Positions 37,578 through 48,998 are shown, counted from the first letter of the stretch. The stretch is DNA of 64,000 nucleotides from Adiantum capillus-veneris (GCA_014529385.2 CM043971.1:87622840-87686839); one strand, 5' to 3'. Notes: generated by a model not told the origin, from the letters alone. Translations and numbers: made by a program.

Positions 37578-37666
37578 GATGGGAGTACATTGCTTTATTT
37601 TGTGTATCTTTCTATTTTTAAAGCTTTTAAAGAGTAAAGAGCCTTTTTCACAAGGACAAGCGATTG

Positions 37667-37670
<4 letters not shown>

Positions 37671-37706
<36 letters not shown>
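37671..37706. repeat. (CT)n microsatellite
   Basis: About 18 CT units, 94 bases after the gag stop codon. Confidence 0.95.
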
Positions 37707-37709
<3 letters not shown>

Positions 37710-37818
37710 TTTTTCATAAAGCCAAAATACAAATACTAATTTATATATTTTATGTGTATTTCCCTCATATCTTGATTTCCTTTTTGGAAAGCCATCATGA
37801 AATCTCACCTTGTTCTTT

Positions 37819-38607
37819 TAAGAGGAGCATTAACTCAGCATCATCTATATGTATAGGTAGGCAAACAGGATGTCTTCCTTTTCTTCGAAGAGGAGCATTA
37901 ACTAAGCATCATCTTTAAAATTGCGGCCGCACACTTGCATGTCGCAAGGGTTGAACCATAGCAACGCGCTTAAAGCCCCTTGCCTCGCCTATTTGTGAGG
38001 AATAGTTGACATTGCAGCCACACTCGCATGTCGCAAGGGTTAAACTATAGCAATGCACTTAAGGCCCCTTGCCTCGTCTATTTGTGAGGAATAGTTGACA
38101 CTTTATTTCTTGTTTCTATGAAGAGGGAGATTTTATAGTGGGTTGTGCACTCTTTCTCATCCTCTCATGTGGGAAATTGCGACTTTTCTCCATTAGAGCA
38201 TAGTTAGCTTTGATGCTTATGCTTTAATGGCACAACCTTTGAACAGAAAGGGAGGATAAATGCCAAGGGAGTTTCAACACATGTACAATGGAGCACCCTT
38301 CAAATTTTGTAAGGAACCATAACAACACGCTTAAAGCCCCTTGCCTCGCCTATTTGTGAGGAATAGTTGACATTTTATTTCTTGTTTCTCTATGAGGGAG
38401 ATTTTATAGTGGGTTGTGCACTCTTTCTCATCCTCTCACGTGGGAAATGGCGACTTTTCTCCATTAGAGCATAGTTAGCTTTGAGCATTTTAGCTTTGAT
38501 GCTTATGTTTCATTGGCACAACCTTTCACTAGAAAGGGAGGATAAATGCCGAGGGAGTTTCAACACGTGTAGTGTACAACGGAGCACCCTTCAAATTTTG
38601 TAAGGTA
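37819..38607. repeat. Nested tandem repeats downstream of gag
   Basis: The block ccccttgcctcg(c/t)ctatttg, followed by tgaggaatagttgac, occurs three times (about 37976, 38065 and 38336). A roughly 272-bp unit is duplicated: ttatttcttgtttct at about 38103 and 38376, each followed by gagggagattttatagtggg and ending in cacccttcaaattttgtaagg. The short block aggagcattaact occurs near 37822 and 37888. Such repeats are common in the 3' non-coding part of LTR elements. Confidence 0.85.
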
Positions 38608-38656
38608 TGTTTTTTTTTCTCCTCTTTAATACATAGTCTCTCTTTTTCTTCGTTTG

Positions 38657-38658
<2 letters not shown>

Positions 38659-38693
<35 letters not shown>
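38659..38693. repeat. (CT)n microsatellite
   Basis: About 17 CT units just after the nested repeats. Confidence 0.95.
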
Positions 38694-38695
<2 letters not shown>

Positions 38696-39988
38696 AATTG
38701 GAGTGAAAGGACTTGCCAACATGTCTCCAGATGCCTTGTTTAGACATTTGTGACAGTTCATGTCAAACAGCCATGCCTCACACTACAAGATGGAGGCATG
38801 TCGCCAAAGAATTGGATAGATATTGATTCTACTTTTCAACTCAAGGCTCGAGAAAATGCTTTTATGGAGCCATATATGGATCCTTTTCACCCCTTCACGA
38901 GAAGATGGAAACCATATTTGAGAGGGAAAATTTGAGCTTTTCAAATAAAATTTTGAAATTTGAGTTTTGATCCGGCCTCGATTCCTCCTTGCAAAAATTG
39001 GAGACAACCATTTTTTTATTTGAACACATTTTGGATAAAGCAACCCTACCTTTTCCCAAGCCTTGTTTCAACTGCTCTAATCAAAGACCTACTGCAAGAG
39101 TTACATTTCACATGGCTTTTTAATGCAACAATGAAAAGCATCTTGAACGCAGCAACTATGATGTTTGAAGGTAACATTCATTACACCAAGAGCCCCCTCT
39201 TTGCCCATAGCTAAGGTGTGTGTTTAAGTCAGCAATGATGTTGCAAGGGCATTATTAGTTCTCTCAGAGGTAATAGAGTGGGAACAAGAAGAAAATGACA
39301 AGCTTCCAACAGAACCAATCCGAAACGGGTGACCAGTTTCCAATCCGATAGGCCCCGAGACTGAGTTTCTTTGTAACTATGCCAGAAGTATTCCGTGAGG
39401 CGTGGTAGAAGGGTGTATAAAATTATACGCAGGGCACATTTCCAGCAAAACCGACCAGATTAGCTGGCAATTCACCTCAGTACATCTTTACAGATCCACC
39501 AGCATTACATGATTGGAAGCTAGGATGGATGTTTTAATTGGTCCAAGTCAGCATAACCAGCACCTTCATTCATTATGGGCAACATGCCTAAAAAGGAAAA
39601 TTTCTGCAATTCCTAGTCACATGTATGTACTTGCATTTTTACAGCCTTAAATTGAGCACGTTGTACAAATGACAATAAGTTGCACAGAAAATTGATACAC
39701 CTTTACAGTTTAAAGAAGTAGATAATCTCCACACTATAAGCTTTTTGAGGTCAACTTACAAATTGAAAAAAAAAAGCTAGGGTGCTCGTCCTAGGCTAAA
39801 TAGAGCCTGGTTATATCCTTTATGACTAAACTCATTAGCATCAATACTTTAAAGAGGCTCCATATAGCAGGAGCATTTATAGCAGGGTTGCCATAGTAGC
39901 AAAGCAAATAATGTGTTCTCAGAGTCAAATATACAATGCACTCATACCTAGATTAGTCCTACATTCCAAGCACTGTCCCTTAGTTCTC
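38694..39988. other. Intergenic; right part may be 3' UTR of the GLR exon
   Basis: No coding region recognised. Sequence immediately below 39989 is downstream of the GLR stop on the minus strand and may be 3' UTR, but no decisive polyadenylation signal was picked out. Confidence 0.45.
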
Positions 39989-40432
39989 TTAATACCTTTC
40001 AAAAGAAGAAACAGGGGTTACTTCCAGAACATGGCTCGTGGCAATATCTCCAGAGTCTTTGCTGTTATGCACACCGTCTCGATCAACAGGTTCATTTATA
40101 AACACAGCAAATGATTTGAAGAATTGAGTACTTCGGGACAAAGACGACGAGGCTGATATGCTAGAACCACTCCATGCCGTCGAGTTTATAAACTCCTTCA
40201 ATAGCCTTATTGTGTACACAAGCAAGCAAAAAGCTGATACCAAACCACTTATCATAAACAAGCCTGAGAAAGGCTTTATATCTAGCTGACTTGAGTTCAC
40301 ATCAGGATCATTTACTTTATCATCTTGACTGTTGAACCACAAGTTATGAATCTTTTGGAGCTCCCCATTCTCTGACATCCTTAGGATCGCCTCTGACATA
40401 TCCGACGTCAGTTGTGAGTTTCTTGGAAAGGC
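39989..40432 (-). CDS. Terminal exon of a glutamate-receptor-like channel (GLR), partial gene
   Basis: On the minus strand an acceptor (ctgtctgtag) at 40433-40434 precedes a 147-codon frame ending in TAA at 39989-39991. It begins AFPRNSQLTSDMSEAILRMS and continues ENGELQKIHNLWF. This matches the end of the second ligand-binding lobe of plant GLRs ('AFPrgSpLv.DmS.AIL...e.g.l..i..kWf'). The last membrane helix M4 follows (FSGLFMISGLVSAFCLLVYT), then a cytoplasmic tail rich in Ser ending VTPVSSFERY. GLRs are plasma-membrane ligand-gated cation channels used in calcium and wound signalling. The frame has no lesion and a proper splice acceptor. No upstream exon (pore, M1-M3, ligand lobe 1) was found between 40433 and 64000, so the gene either has a very long intron or is a remnant. 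Confidence 0.85.
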   Translation of the reverse strand, partial: AFPRNSQLTSDMSEAILRMSENGELQKIHNLWFNSQDDKVNDPDVNSSQLDIKPFSGLFMISGLVSAFCLLVYTIRLLKEFINSTAWSGSSISASSSLSRSTQFFKSFAVFINEPVDRDGVHNSKDSGDIATSHVLEVTPVSSFERY

Positions 40433-40796
40433 CTACAGACAGAAGTCCAAATGTCAACAAAGAAAGCCCGTATTGAATTCTTATGCAAGCTAACATATGA
40501 ACAGAGAACAAAGGATCACCAACCACATAAATAAGGCTTGGTGTCTCAGCTTCCAGTACTTACTAGTAAGCTAATGTTCATCAAGTTGCAACTAGCAGTC
40601 TCTGTGCACCTATGGGAGCGTTGGCCTTTTACACAAATCAACAAGATAAGAAAGACATTATGCCCCTGATCTGAAAAAATCAGCTCTATTGTTCATTGGT
40701 GCCCCAAAATGGAACCTAACAGAACGAAGGTCTCTGATCTGCTCCCATAGGTTGAGCGTCCAATGGATCGCTCTCTCTATAGTGCAAGGATCTACA

Positions 40797-40839
<43 letters not shown>

Positions 40840-41000
40840 CAAGAAGGCACACCTGCAAATACCATCTCCATCATCAAACACACACACACCTTTCCACCAC
40901 CAAGCATGCCCTCCGGGAAGCTCACACACACACACACACACACACTCATACACCCATGATGGAACTACCGTGGAAGGCACCCCGTGATGTAATGTGAAGC
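40433..41000. repeat. Intron-side sequence with (CA)n microsatellites
   Basis: CA arrays at about 40797-40839 and 40922-40946. Upstream of the GLR exon on its strand, so this is intron if the gene is intact. Thr-His frames here are artefacts. Confidence 0.8.
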
Positions 41001-42448
41001 ATAAGTGATTAGAGGTGATAACTCGGGATGAGTGCTCAGTAAATACTCAAGGTTCCTTTTATTTTATGAGAGATAAGCAATAGACTAGAGAGAGAATAGA
41101 GAATGATACTGTGAGTGAAGGTTGTGTGAGTGATAAGAGACAGAAAGAAGACTCAAATGCTGATACAATGGTCCTAGATGCTGAGATGCTGATGGGATCT
41201 GACTATAAGTGCTTGGATCTATGAGGCTAAGGGCTGAAAATGCAGAAACACTGGATCTGCAAATTGACGAGGCTATGGACTGATTTGCTATGGCCGATGT
41301 CGAGGGTGCTGATGATGATGCTTGAAATGGGCTGAAATCTGAAAACGCTGGCCGATCTGGTCTGAATCTAGATATGCTTGCTGAAATCTGAAACGCTAGG
41401 GCTGATTATGCTTTATGGCTGAATTCAGTTTTCGCTAGGGCTGGTCATTTTTTTGTCATGGACCTTTTATTAGTCAATTGACCGGCCCTTAGTTGTGGAT
41501 TGGCTACCTGTACACCTGATGTAGTTTACACCAGCACTTTGCCTATTTCACACTTGTTTTGGCCATTTCACTATCTTTAGGATGAGGTTTTATTATGTGG
41601 CCTAGGGGGCTCTGTGGGCGTGCCATGCCCTATTTGAGGTAGACATACCTTTTCCTGAAGTACAAACCATGTATGTGCCGACCCGATAGGCTGGTATGAG
41701 GCAAGACCCCTGTTCCTAGGGTTTCTCGAGGCAAAGTTCAATTTCTCCATGTTTTCCCCTGATGAGTCCAGCCGGGGATCAAATTTGGTCCCTCGGGCCA
41801 ATTTCTGTCCAGTTCATTATTAGCAGGTGATGACATCGCATTTTTATCAAGGCACCCCATTTATCTAGGTCATGGGCAGATTTTGTGGGTCAGGCAAGGT
41901 TGTTGGACACCTTATAACACGTCCAGGGTCCCTTTAAAGGGACCACTCCCCCCCCCCCCCCCCGGTATTATTCCAGTTCACTGAGTTACAGATGGCCAAC
42001 GTTTGGGGATCACTCTCTCTCTAGCGTTTTCTCTCTACCTCTTTTATGTTACTATCTCTCTCTAGTGTTTTCTGTTGCTAACGCTTGTAGATCTACAACG
42101 ATCTCACCTCTACTTCAGCAATCTCTCTTCACCTGCGCCTAGCCGTGTTTGCAACTAGGTATACCACTGGCAGATCTAGGCCACTCTTGCCCGTGTAGTG
42201 GGCTGCCTTTGATTGTGGGCTGATTCGACAAAGTTCCATCACAGTAGATCTGAGATCCGGTGGCTGCCTGTGTTCGAGAGGAGCTTTGCTTGCAATTGCA
42301 AATTTGGTTGCTTTCCGATTCATGTATTCCGCTACACCTTTGATAGGCTCTACCCGCTTGGTTTGGGCAATTGTTCCTTTTTTTGGTCTCGCTTTCCATA
42401 CATGGCATCCACATCATCTTCTCCGGATTCCAACAGCCTCTCAAAAAA
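41001..42448. other. LTR/leader-like non-coding sequence
   Basis: No gene recognised. Words such as gaaatctgaaaacgctgg (41335-41400) are reverse complements of motifs common in the LTRs at 45091 and 53440 (cagcgttttcagatttc). This suggests an old, inverted or related LTR. A C run lies near 41948-41962. Confidence 0.4.
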
Positions 42449-43057
42449 AAATTCTCCAATGAACCTAAGGGTAAGGCTCACACAATTGCTAAACCTAAGC
42501 TTACTCCAGATGAAAAGGTAGCACAAGGAATTTTAGGAGGATACATCACGTCGGAAGAACAAAGCACTTATTCTAAGAAAGGTCGTTGTTTTCATTGTCA
42601 CATTAAGGGTCACATAAAAAGAACATGTCCTAAGCTTGAATCGAATGAATCTAAAGAATCCACAGAACCCACTTCCTCTGTCAATGCAATCAATGATAAC
42701 ACGAGTGTGCCCCAAGTTTCTCTTGACCCTCCCATTGATGATTCTCTCATTGAATGTTATGGTCAGGTGTCGGGGCAACGTTTTGTCATATTGTTTGACC
42801 CAGGTAGTATGCATGATGTGATCAGTCTCTCTCTTGTTGAGAGAGCCCGCCTAGAAGTAAGTCAGAGATCTCCTCTCGAGGTCTCTGGCTTTGTTTCCGA
42901 TATGGACACTCTCATCACGCAGGAGTGTCTTGGTGTGTTGTTTACAATTCAACAACAAGCTGCCTTCACTAGAAGATTTGTTGTCTCTCCTCTCTCAGGA
43001 TGTGATATGATTTTGGGCATTCGATGGTTTCGTGATCTTAACCCTCTCATTGATTGA
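42449..43057 (+). pseudogene. Ty3-type gag end and protease
   Basis: After a Lys-rich stretch the zinc knuckle CFHCHIKGHIKRTC (CX2CX4HX4C) is intact at about residue 40 of this piece. A Ser/Thr-rich linker and then an aspartic protease of the RVP_2 kind follow. The active-site loop reads ILFDPGSMHDVIS, where family members often have DSG/DPG followed by (S/A)TH. The C-terminal block CDMILGIRWF matches 'yDvILGmdWL'. The stop TGA falls right after WFRDLNPLID. No RT follows. Confidence 0.75.
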
Positions 43058-43086
43058 AAGGCTAACACTTTCAAAATTCACTCTCC

Positions 43087-43536
43087 ATGCCAAAAGTGAT
43101 TCTCCCATTGTCATTCGTGGAGATGACATTGTTCATTCTCCCTCTCTCATTGCTAATATGCAGGACAAGATTGAAAGGATTAAGGATAAGGAGACTCTCA
43201 ATCTCTTTTTCTCCAAAGCGTGGCACACAGAATTTGCATGATTATGAGAAGCATGATGATGATTTGAATGATAATGAAGAGCATGATGATTTGGTTGACA
43301 ATGACAAGCATGATGATTTACATGATCAAGATGTGATTCCTCACAAGCATGATGATTTGCATGATCAAGAGGTGATTTCTCACAAACATGATGATTTGCA
43401 TGAAGATGACGTGATTGTTCACAAGGAGGATGAGTTAGTTGATGCTTTTTCTAGCGAAGCTAACCTCGTTGCAGATTCGATCAATCACGAAGGATCGATC
43501 TTGACTCTCGAGCCTAGGTCCAAAGAACCCTCATAG
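43087..43536 (+). other. Open frame with Asp/His-rich repeats in Ty3 remnant
   Basis: An open frame continues the region after the protease in a shifted frame. It contains repeats of the type HKHDDLHDQEVIS, about 19 residues (57 bp) long, three times between about 43300 and 43440, preceded by looser HDDDLNDNEEHDDL units. It ends EPRSKEPS at 43536. Strongly acidic and His-rich; no domain recognised. It may be a spacer in the gag-pol polyprotein. Confidence 0.5.
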
Positions 43537-43578
43537 GAAGTATTAACTGTTCGCATTATTGATACGCACGCATTTTCA

Positions 43579-44078
43579 AGTGTTTCATTTGTGATCGTTT
43601 CTTGTATTTTAGTCGGCGTCTTTATGTGATCCCTTTTCCTAGGCATGACATATTGTACGTTGAGCACGTTTCACTCATGAATGAGCACGAATATATGCGG
43701 ATTTTTCATGAAAAGCTGAAAAGTATCCATTCAAGGAAGTCACATTCCATGTCTCTTCCTTGGCACGACACAGTTGTAGAAAGAGCACAAGAAAGTATGA
43801 GCACCAACCATGGGCATTTCCGTTGTGAATTGCCACAGTTGATTGCTTTAGATCATAAGAGAAAGATTCGATCTCATTGTTTGCATGTATGTGGTGAACG
43901 GTTTAGCACGCCGTCTCTTTGTTCATCTACATTACATGCACACTCTTTGAGGAAGACAAGATTTTTTCAAGTCACTTTACATGGAATAGGTATGTTCATG
44001 GTTTTGTGTTGGAAATGGTTTCAAGAATTTTCAGCCATGTGTGAACCAACTCCAATACGACAGTGGCTCAACGTGTAG
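43579..44078 (+). pseudogene. Uncharacterised conserved module, copy 1
   Basis: An open frame of about 150 codons from about 43602 with RLYVIPFPRHDILYVEH, HSMSLPWHD, FRCELPQLIALDHKRK, TPSLCSSTLHAHSLRKTR and VTLHGIGMFMVLCWKWFQEF. A homologous segment lies at 47813-48304 in a second Ty3 copy, in the same frame. No family is recognised. It sits after the acidic repeat region here and is fused to gag in the other copy. Confidence 0.6.
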
Positions 44079-44089
44079 AAAGCCTCGGG

Positions 44090-44960
44090 ATGGATTCACG
44101 ATGTTATTTCCCACGAATGCATTTTCCATGCTTACTCCCAACATCTGGTAAGCCTTGGAGCATTTGCTCTCGAAAAACAAGTCGAAGGGCATCATTGTTC
44201 AAATGGCCAAACCTGTCATGCCATAAATCACCTGTGGGTATCCGAGTCGATGAAGAAAGAGCATGGAGCCGACAGAGACCGTTCTCTACCGAGCCCTTTC
44301 TGACTTCTATAACGGTTTGCCGATCCCATATAGATACCGAGTCCTCTGTGAAATCACCTCCATGCAAAGCTTGCACACCACGTGCACTGGCATAAGATGA
44401 AATCCCAGCTTTGGAGCGTATAGTACCTTGGAGGTATGCATACCTCCTCTGCTGTCATGAATGAGCTCCATGGAACCGTCACTGTGAATGGGAATTTCAG
44501 ATTTGTTGCCAATGAAGATAGTACCACAATGTTGTCAAAACATGCCATGAGGCACCACTGTCAAGAATCCAATCACGACTGTCTCGACCCGCATAGGTCA
44601 CCATGGCCTCCGATGTCCTCGGAGAGTCCGTCAAAGGGAGAATCTCCAAATCAACAAAGGCCAGTGACTGTACTACTGCCGCCGAGGAAGTCAAAGCCTC
44701 TCCAGCTCGCTTTGGACACTCTCTCCAATAATTTCTTTTGTAACTGAATAGCAAGACCTGAATCTCATGGAACTCGAGACTCGAAGAGAATAATACCATC
44801 GGTAAACTCGGACTACTAAGAATAGGAAGACTTGAGCAGTCATCACCTGAGGATCATGTTTGCCAAAGAAGCCGCCGAGGTTCAACAAGAACCTAGCTAC
44901 TCAGGCAAACTCCCTGAGATCAAACCAAATGTCCACCACATCTTTGCATCTGCCAAGATC
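44090..44960 (-). pseudogene. Copia fragment: zinc-knuckle relic, protease, pre-integrase domain
   Basis: Minus strand. A degraded knuckle ending YWRECPKRAG near 44730 is followed by the protease active site RDWILDSGASWHVLT at about 44560. A frame change leads to TVTVPWSSFMTAEEVCIPPR. The pre-integrase domain LWHDRFGHLNNDALRLVF...KHGKCIRGK ends at about 44104. Gag capsid, integrase, RT and LTRs were not found. Unrelated to the two minus-strand Copia elements at 15 and 25 kb by its protease and pre-integrase sequence. Confidence 0.82.
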
Positions 44961-45090
44961 AAACCTATAGGTACGATCCAATACAATAAGCCAAACTACA
45001 TACAGACTCGAAAGAGCACATATACTCCTACTGTTGTAACTTGCTTCCTTAAAATCTTCACCAAAACTGTGCTTTGTGCTTGTGTTGAAG

Positions 45091-46272
45091 TGTCACGTGC
45101 ACATCTAACCCTATGTGCATGTGTCAACTTAGGAAGTGTTATGGCACCTTTGTGAGCCTGTGCGCAGGCCGTGCATGTCCACGCACTTAGAGTAGTTACA
45201 TATCCTCTGTTGCACACAGCATGATCATCAGCATTACAATCAGTATCCATCATGAGCATTTAACAGTGCACAAAACCCATTTTCCCTATTTTATCCATTT
45301 TTCACTTATTATTAATAAGTGACTTTGTTGGGAAACTGGATAGAGCAAATTTGCTAAGCTCTATAAAAGAAACCTAGCGCTAGCACTTTCTGGTAGAAGA
45401 GGCAGCAAAAGTCCTACAACTTGCAGGCACCTTCTTAGCAAGACCGGCAGAACTCCCTAGCGTTTTCAACTATCAAGACCAGCCAGTGTTTTCTACAGCC
45501 AGATCAGCCTTGGAGTTTTGCTACAGAGTGACCAGCGTTTCCAGATTGCAGATCAACATAGCATTTTTGCTACAGACCAGCTAGCATTTCCAGTTTGCAG
45601 CACTACCTAGCATTTGGTAGTTTCTGGCGAGAATTCAGCCCGAGCACTTCAGCGTTTTCTGTTTTCAGCACTTAGACCCCACAAGTACAGCCCCAAACCT
45701 CGCAGATCTCACCTTCCCACAGCAGATCCTCGCCGCACGGTCAAATCAGCCAATGTTTTCAGTTTCAGCCCGTTGTCCGCAGATTTCAGCATCTGCGTTT
45801 TCAACGCATCGCCGTCATGTCATCGCCATCACCGTCCTCGCCGCGACATAGTGTCAAAATTCAGCACTTTGGCAGATTCTCAGATTTCAGCCCCTAACGT
45901 TTTCAAACTTCAGCCCCTCTCGTCGCCATCATCATTGTCATCAGCATCGTAGGCAAGTCCATTGCATCTAGACCATTGTACCATATTTGTGCAATCAAAA
46001 GCATAGACCTCTCTCGCCATAGAGAGGGGGGCCCTTGGAGGAGGATTTGACAACATTCTAGTGTCCTATTCTTCTCTCTCTCTCTCTCAGTCTCAGCACC
46101 TTCATTCACAGTGTCATTCACTTTGTTTATGAGCATTTGCACTCTCTCATTAAAGGAACGGAAGGCTCTCCCTTCAGTAAGTAAAAGGAACCGTTGAGCA
46201 CAGTTCGGAGCACTCATCTTGAGCAAAGTTCAACATTCACTTCTGCTGCACATTACATTAGTATCAGAGCTT
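45091..46272 (+). repeat. Ty3-family 5' LTR and primer-binding site
   Basis: 1,167 bp, from tgtcacgtgcacatctaacc to ...gcacattaca at 46257. TATA box TATAAAA at 45362-45368. The PBS TAGTATCAGAGC (46259-46270) differs by one base from the initiator-tRNA complement TGGTATCAGAGC. Relative to the 48520 LTR it lacks about 29 bases near 45133. Confidence 0.88.
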
Positions 46273-46345
46273 TGGCAGTGTTCTGTATCACTCAAGGAAA
46301 GAACCACAAGAATTTTTTTTTCTTGTTGCGGTCGCACGTAACCCA

Positions 46346-46612
46346 AGTCCACTTGGGCGTGTCGATTCCTGATCGTGTTTTTGAAGAGTGACAGGTAACC
46401 CAAGAAAGAAAGTCTTGTCCGGCCTCCCCTCAATCCTCTTTTCACTCATTGAGAGCGGACCGTGCACTTAGCGGCCGGAAGTCCACTTGGGCGTGTCGAT
46501 TCCTGATCGTGTTTTTAAAGAGTGACATGTAACCCAAGAAAGAAAGGCTTGTCCGGCCTCCCCTCAATCCTCTTTTCACTCATTGAGAGCGGACCGTGCA
46601 CTTAGCGGCCGG
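46346..46612. repeat. Leader tandem duplication, 134 bp x 2
   Basis: Copies start at 46346 and 46480 (agtccacttgggcgtgtcga). Each includes gtccggcctcccctcaatcc and ends in cttagcggccgg. They lie in the gag leader between PBS and start codon. Confidence 0.88.
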
Positions 46613-46853
46613 CCGATCAACGTGAGGTGGGAAAAAGAAACCTTGGTGTGAGCGCAAGGCCGCCAAGGGGTGCGCCCGCAAGAAAGAGTCGAGCTCGGGT
46701 AAGAGAAAAGCCTTCTCTAACATAGATTGCAAGCTAAAGAAAGACCTCAAGAACCTCAAGAATTCAAGAACCTCAAGGACTCAAAACCTCAAGAACCCAA
46801 GAACCACAAGACCCCAAGTTCCTCGTGAACTTAGGTACCCAAGATCTCAGTGT

Positions 46854-47812
46854 ATGGTCATCACCCGAAGCGGAATGGATACTTTGCGTGGAGGTGATGA
46901 GCATGGAGGTGACGAAGAAGAATTTTTCCCACCAAGAGGTTTTTTCCGACCCTCCCCCCTCCCATCTACGCCAAGGGTTGCACTAAATCCTATGGAGGCT
47001 GTGGTCAAGACAATGATGGACATGATGTTACAACAAGAAGCGCAACGCGTCACCTTGGAGCGCAAGCTGAAGAAAGAAAGGCAACCTTGGATCGCGAGCG
47101 TGAGCAAGCGCGCTTGGCTGCCGAGGAAAGAAAGGCGACATTGGATCGCGAGCGTGAGCAAGCGCGCTTGGCGGCCGAGGAAAGAAAGGCGACATTGCAT
47201 CGCGAGCGTGAGCAAGCGCGCTTGGCGAGCGAGGAAAGAAAGGCAGAATTAGCTCATGAGCGCGAAGAAAGACGGTTAGCCTTGGAGCGTGAGCACGAGC
47301 AAGCGCGCTTGGCGGCCGAAGACATAAGGGTAGCCTTGGAGCGTGAGCGTGAGTAAGCGCGCTTGGCGGCCAAAGAAAGACGAGCGGCCTTGGAGTTAGA
47401 GCGTGAGGAGCAGAGAGACCAACGCATGCAAGAGTTGGTCCTACAGGAACTCACTTCAAAGCCCGAGCCAGTCAAAGATGTTGGTAGTTCACCAAGTAGC
47501 ACAAGCAGAGAATCGGACTCCAACAACCTCGTCACTGAGAAGTTGACGTTCAGTAATTATGACGGTAAGATAGATGCTACTATTATTCATTCTTGGTTGC
47601 ATCAATTTAATGCTTATTTTGCGACAACTAAGAAGACAGGAAATAGCAAGGTTTTGACGACAGCCGTGTACCTTGCCGGTGATGCCATTGATTCGTACCA
47701 CGCTTGGCAAGAGGTACAATTGACCGTGCACCTAGAGAAAGTTGAAGAAGGCACGTCCCTTTCTTTCAATTGGACCGACTTCCAAGACAAGCTCAAGGCG
47801 CGGTTATTGTTA
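46854..47812 (+). pseudogene. Ty3-family gag with long coiled-coil repeats
   Basis: Begins MVITRSGMDTLRGGDEHGGD, then a Pro-rich region (FRPSPLPSTPRVALNP). From about 47040 come 18-residue (54-bp) repeats of the form DREREQARLAAEERKATL, highly charged and predicted coiled coil. One frame change falls near 47080. A TAA at about 47354 falls where other units have CAA or CAG (Gln). The same frame then runs on through QRMQELVLQELTSKPEP to the capsid start LTFSNYDGKIDATIIHSWLH and WTDFQDKLKARLLL. It is cut short by the conserved module. Confidence 0.75.
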
Positions 47813-48304
47813 GAGTGTTTCATTCGTGAAGGTTTCTTGTATTGTCGTCACCGTCTTTATGTGTTCCCTTTTCATAGGCATGCCGTATTGTACGATGCAC
47901 ATGATTCACTCACGGATGAGCACGGATGTATGCGGATCTCTCTCCAAAAGAAGAAAAATTTGCATTCAAGGAATTCACATTCCATGTCTCTTCCTTGGCA
48001 TGACAGTCTCAAAACGAGCACAAGAAAGATTGACCATCAAGCATCGACATTTCCATTGTGATTTGCCAGAGTTGATAGATTTAGAGCAGAAAGTCAAGCT
48101 TCGACCCCATTTTTTGTGTGTTTGGTGAAACGGCTTGGCACTCCGTCACTTTGTTCATCTACATTGCATGCACAATCTTTTAGAAAGACTCGTATTTTTC
48201 CAGTCACTCTACATGGAATGGATATGATCATGATTTTGTGTTGGAAGTGGTTTCAAGAATTTTCCTTCTCGGAGATTCTCAAGAAGGTAGACGCACAACC
48301 ATAG
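47813..48304 (+). pseudogene. Uncharacterised conserved module, copy 2
   Basis: Homologous to 43579-44078. Matching segments are RLYVFPFHRHAVLYDAH, HSMSLPWHD, FHCDLPELIDLEQKVKL, TPSLCSSTLHAQSFRKTR and VTLHGMDMIMILCWKWFQEF. Two frame changes interrupt it. Most codon differences inside the strongest blocks are synonymous. Function unknown. Confidence 0.6.
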
Positions 48305-48519
48305 CCGAAATTGAGACTGAAGCAGCAACATATCACTTTGTCGCTTTCGGGCAGCCCAAAGAAGCAAGCAATGCAGACCTTCATGAAGTTCAAGTATCGC
48401 ACGACCAACGCATCAGAGTGGGCCGACGAAGAGTTCTTTCTAGGATTCCAAACGTTGTTGGCGATCTCCCTCGATGCCATACAGTTCGGTACTAATACCT
48501 CACTTTAAAAAGGAGGAAA
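48305..48519 (+). other. 3' untranslated region and polypurine tract of Ty3-family element
   Basis: Non-coding remainder, ending in the purine run aaaaaggaggaaa directly before the LTR at 48520. Confidence 0.7.
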
Positions 48520-48998
48520 TGTCACGTGCACATCTAACCCTATGTGCATGTGGACAAGCTACTTCAGGTCTAGGGTTCACGTCAACTTAGAAAGTGTTCT
48601 GGCACCTTGTGAGCCTGTGCGCAATCCGTGCATGTCCACGTACTTAGAGTAGTTGCATATCCTCTGGTTGCACACAACATGATCATCAGCATTACAATCA
48701 ATATCCATCATGAGCATTTAACAGTGCACAAAACCCATTTTCCCTAATTTATCCATTTTTTTGTTATTATTAATAAGTGACTTTGTTGAGAAACTGGGTT
48801 GCAGGCACCTTCTCAGCAAGACTCCCTAGCGTTTTCAACCAGCAAGACCAACCAGTGTTTTCTGCAATTGATCAATCTTGGCGTTTTGCTATAGAGTGAC
48901 CAACATTTTCAGATTGCATATCAGCATAGCGTTTTTGCTACAGACCAACTAGTGTTTCCAGTTTGCAGCACAACCTAGCATTTTGCAAATTCTGGCGA
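48520..48998 (+). repeat. Ty3-family 3' LTR, truncated
   Basis: Matches the 5' LTR from tgtcacgtgcac to ttctggcgag. It is cut off at about 48998 and lacks the right 650 bases. Internally it lost about 80 bases after aaactgg, including the TATA box. Confidence 0.85.

Larger units (their letters stand above)
45091..48998 (+). mobile_element. Ty3-family element with two LTRs and internal deletion of pol
   Basis: 5' LTR 45091-46257, PBS, leader, gag 46854-47812, conserved module 47813-48304, polypurine tract (aaaaaggaggaaa) and a truncated 3' LTR 48520-48998. RT, RNase H and integrase are absent, so the copy is non-autonomous. A third LTR of the family lies at 53440-55248. Confidence 0.88.
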
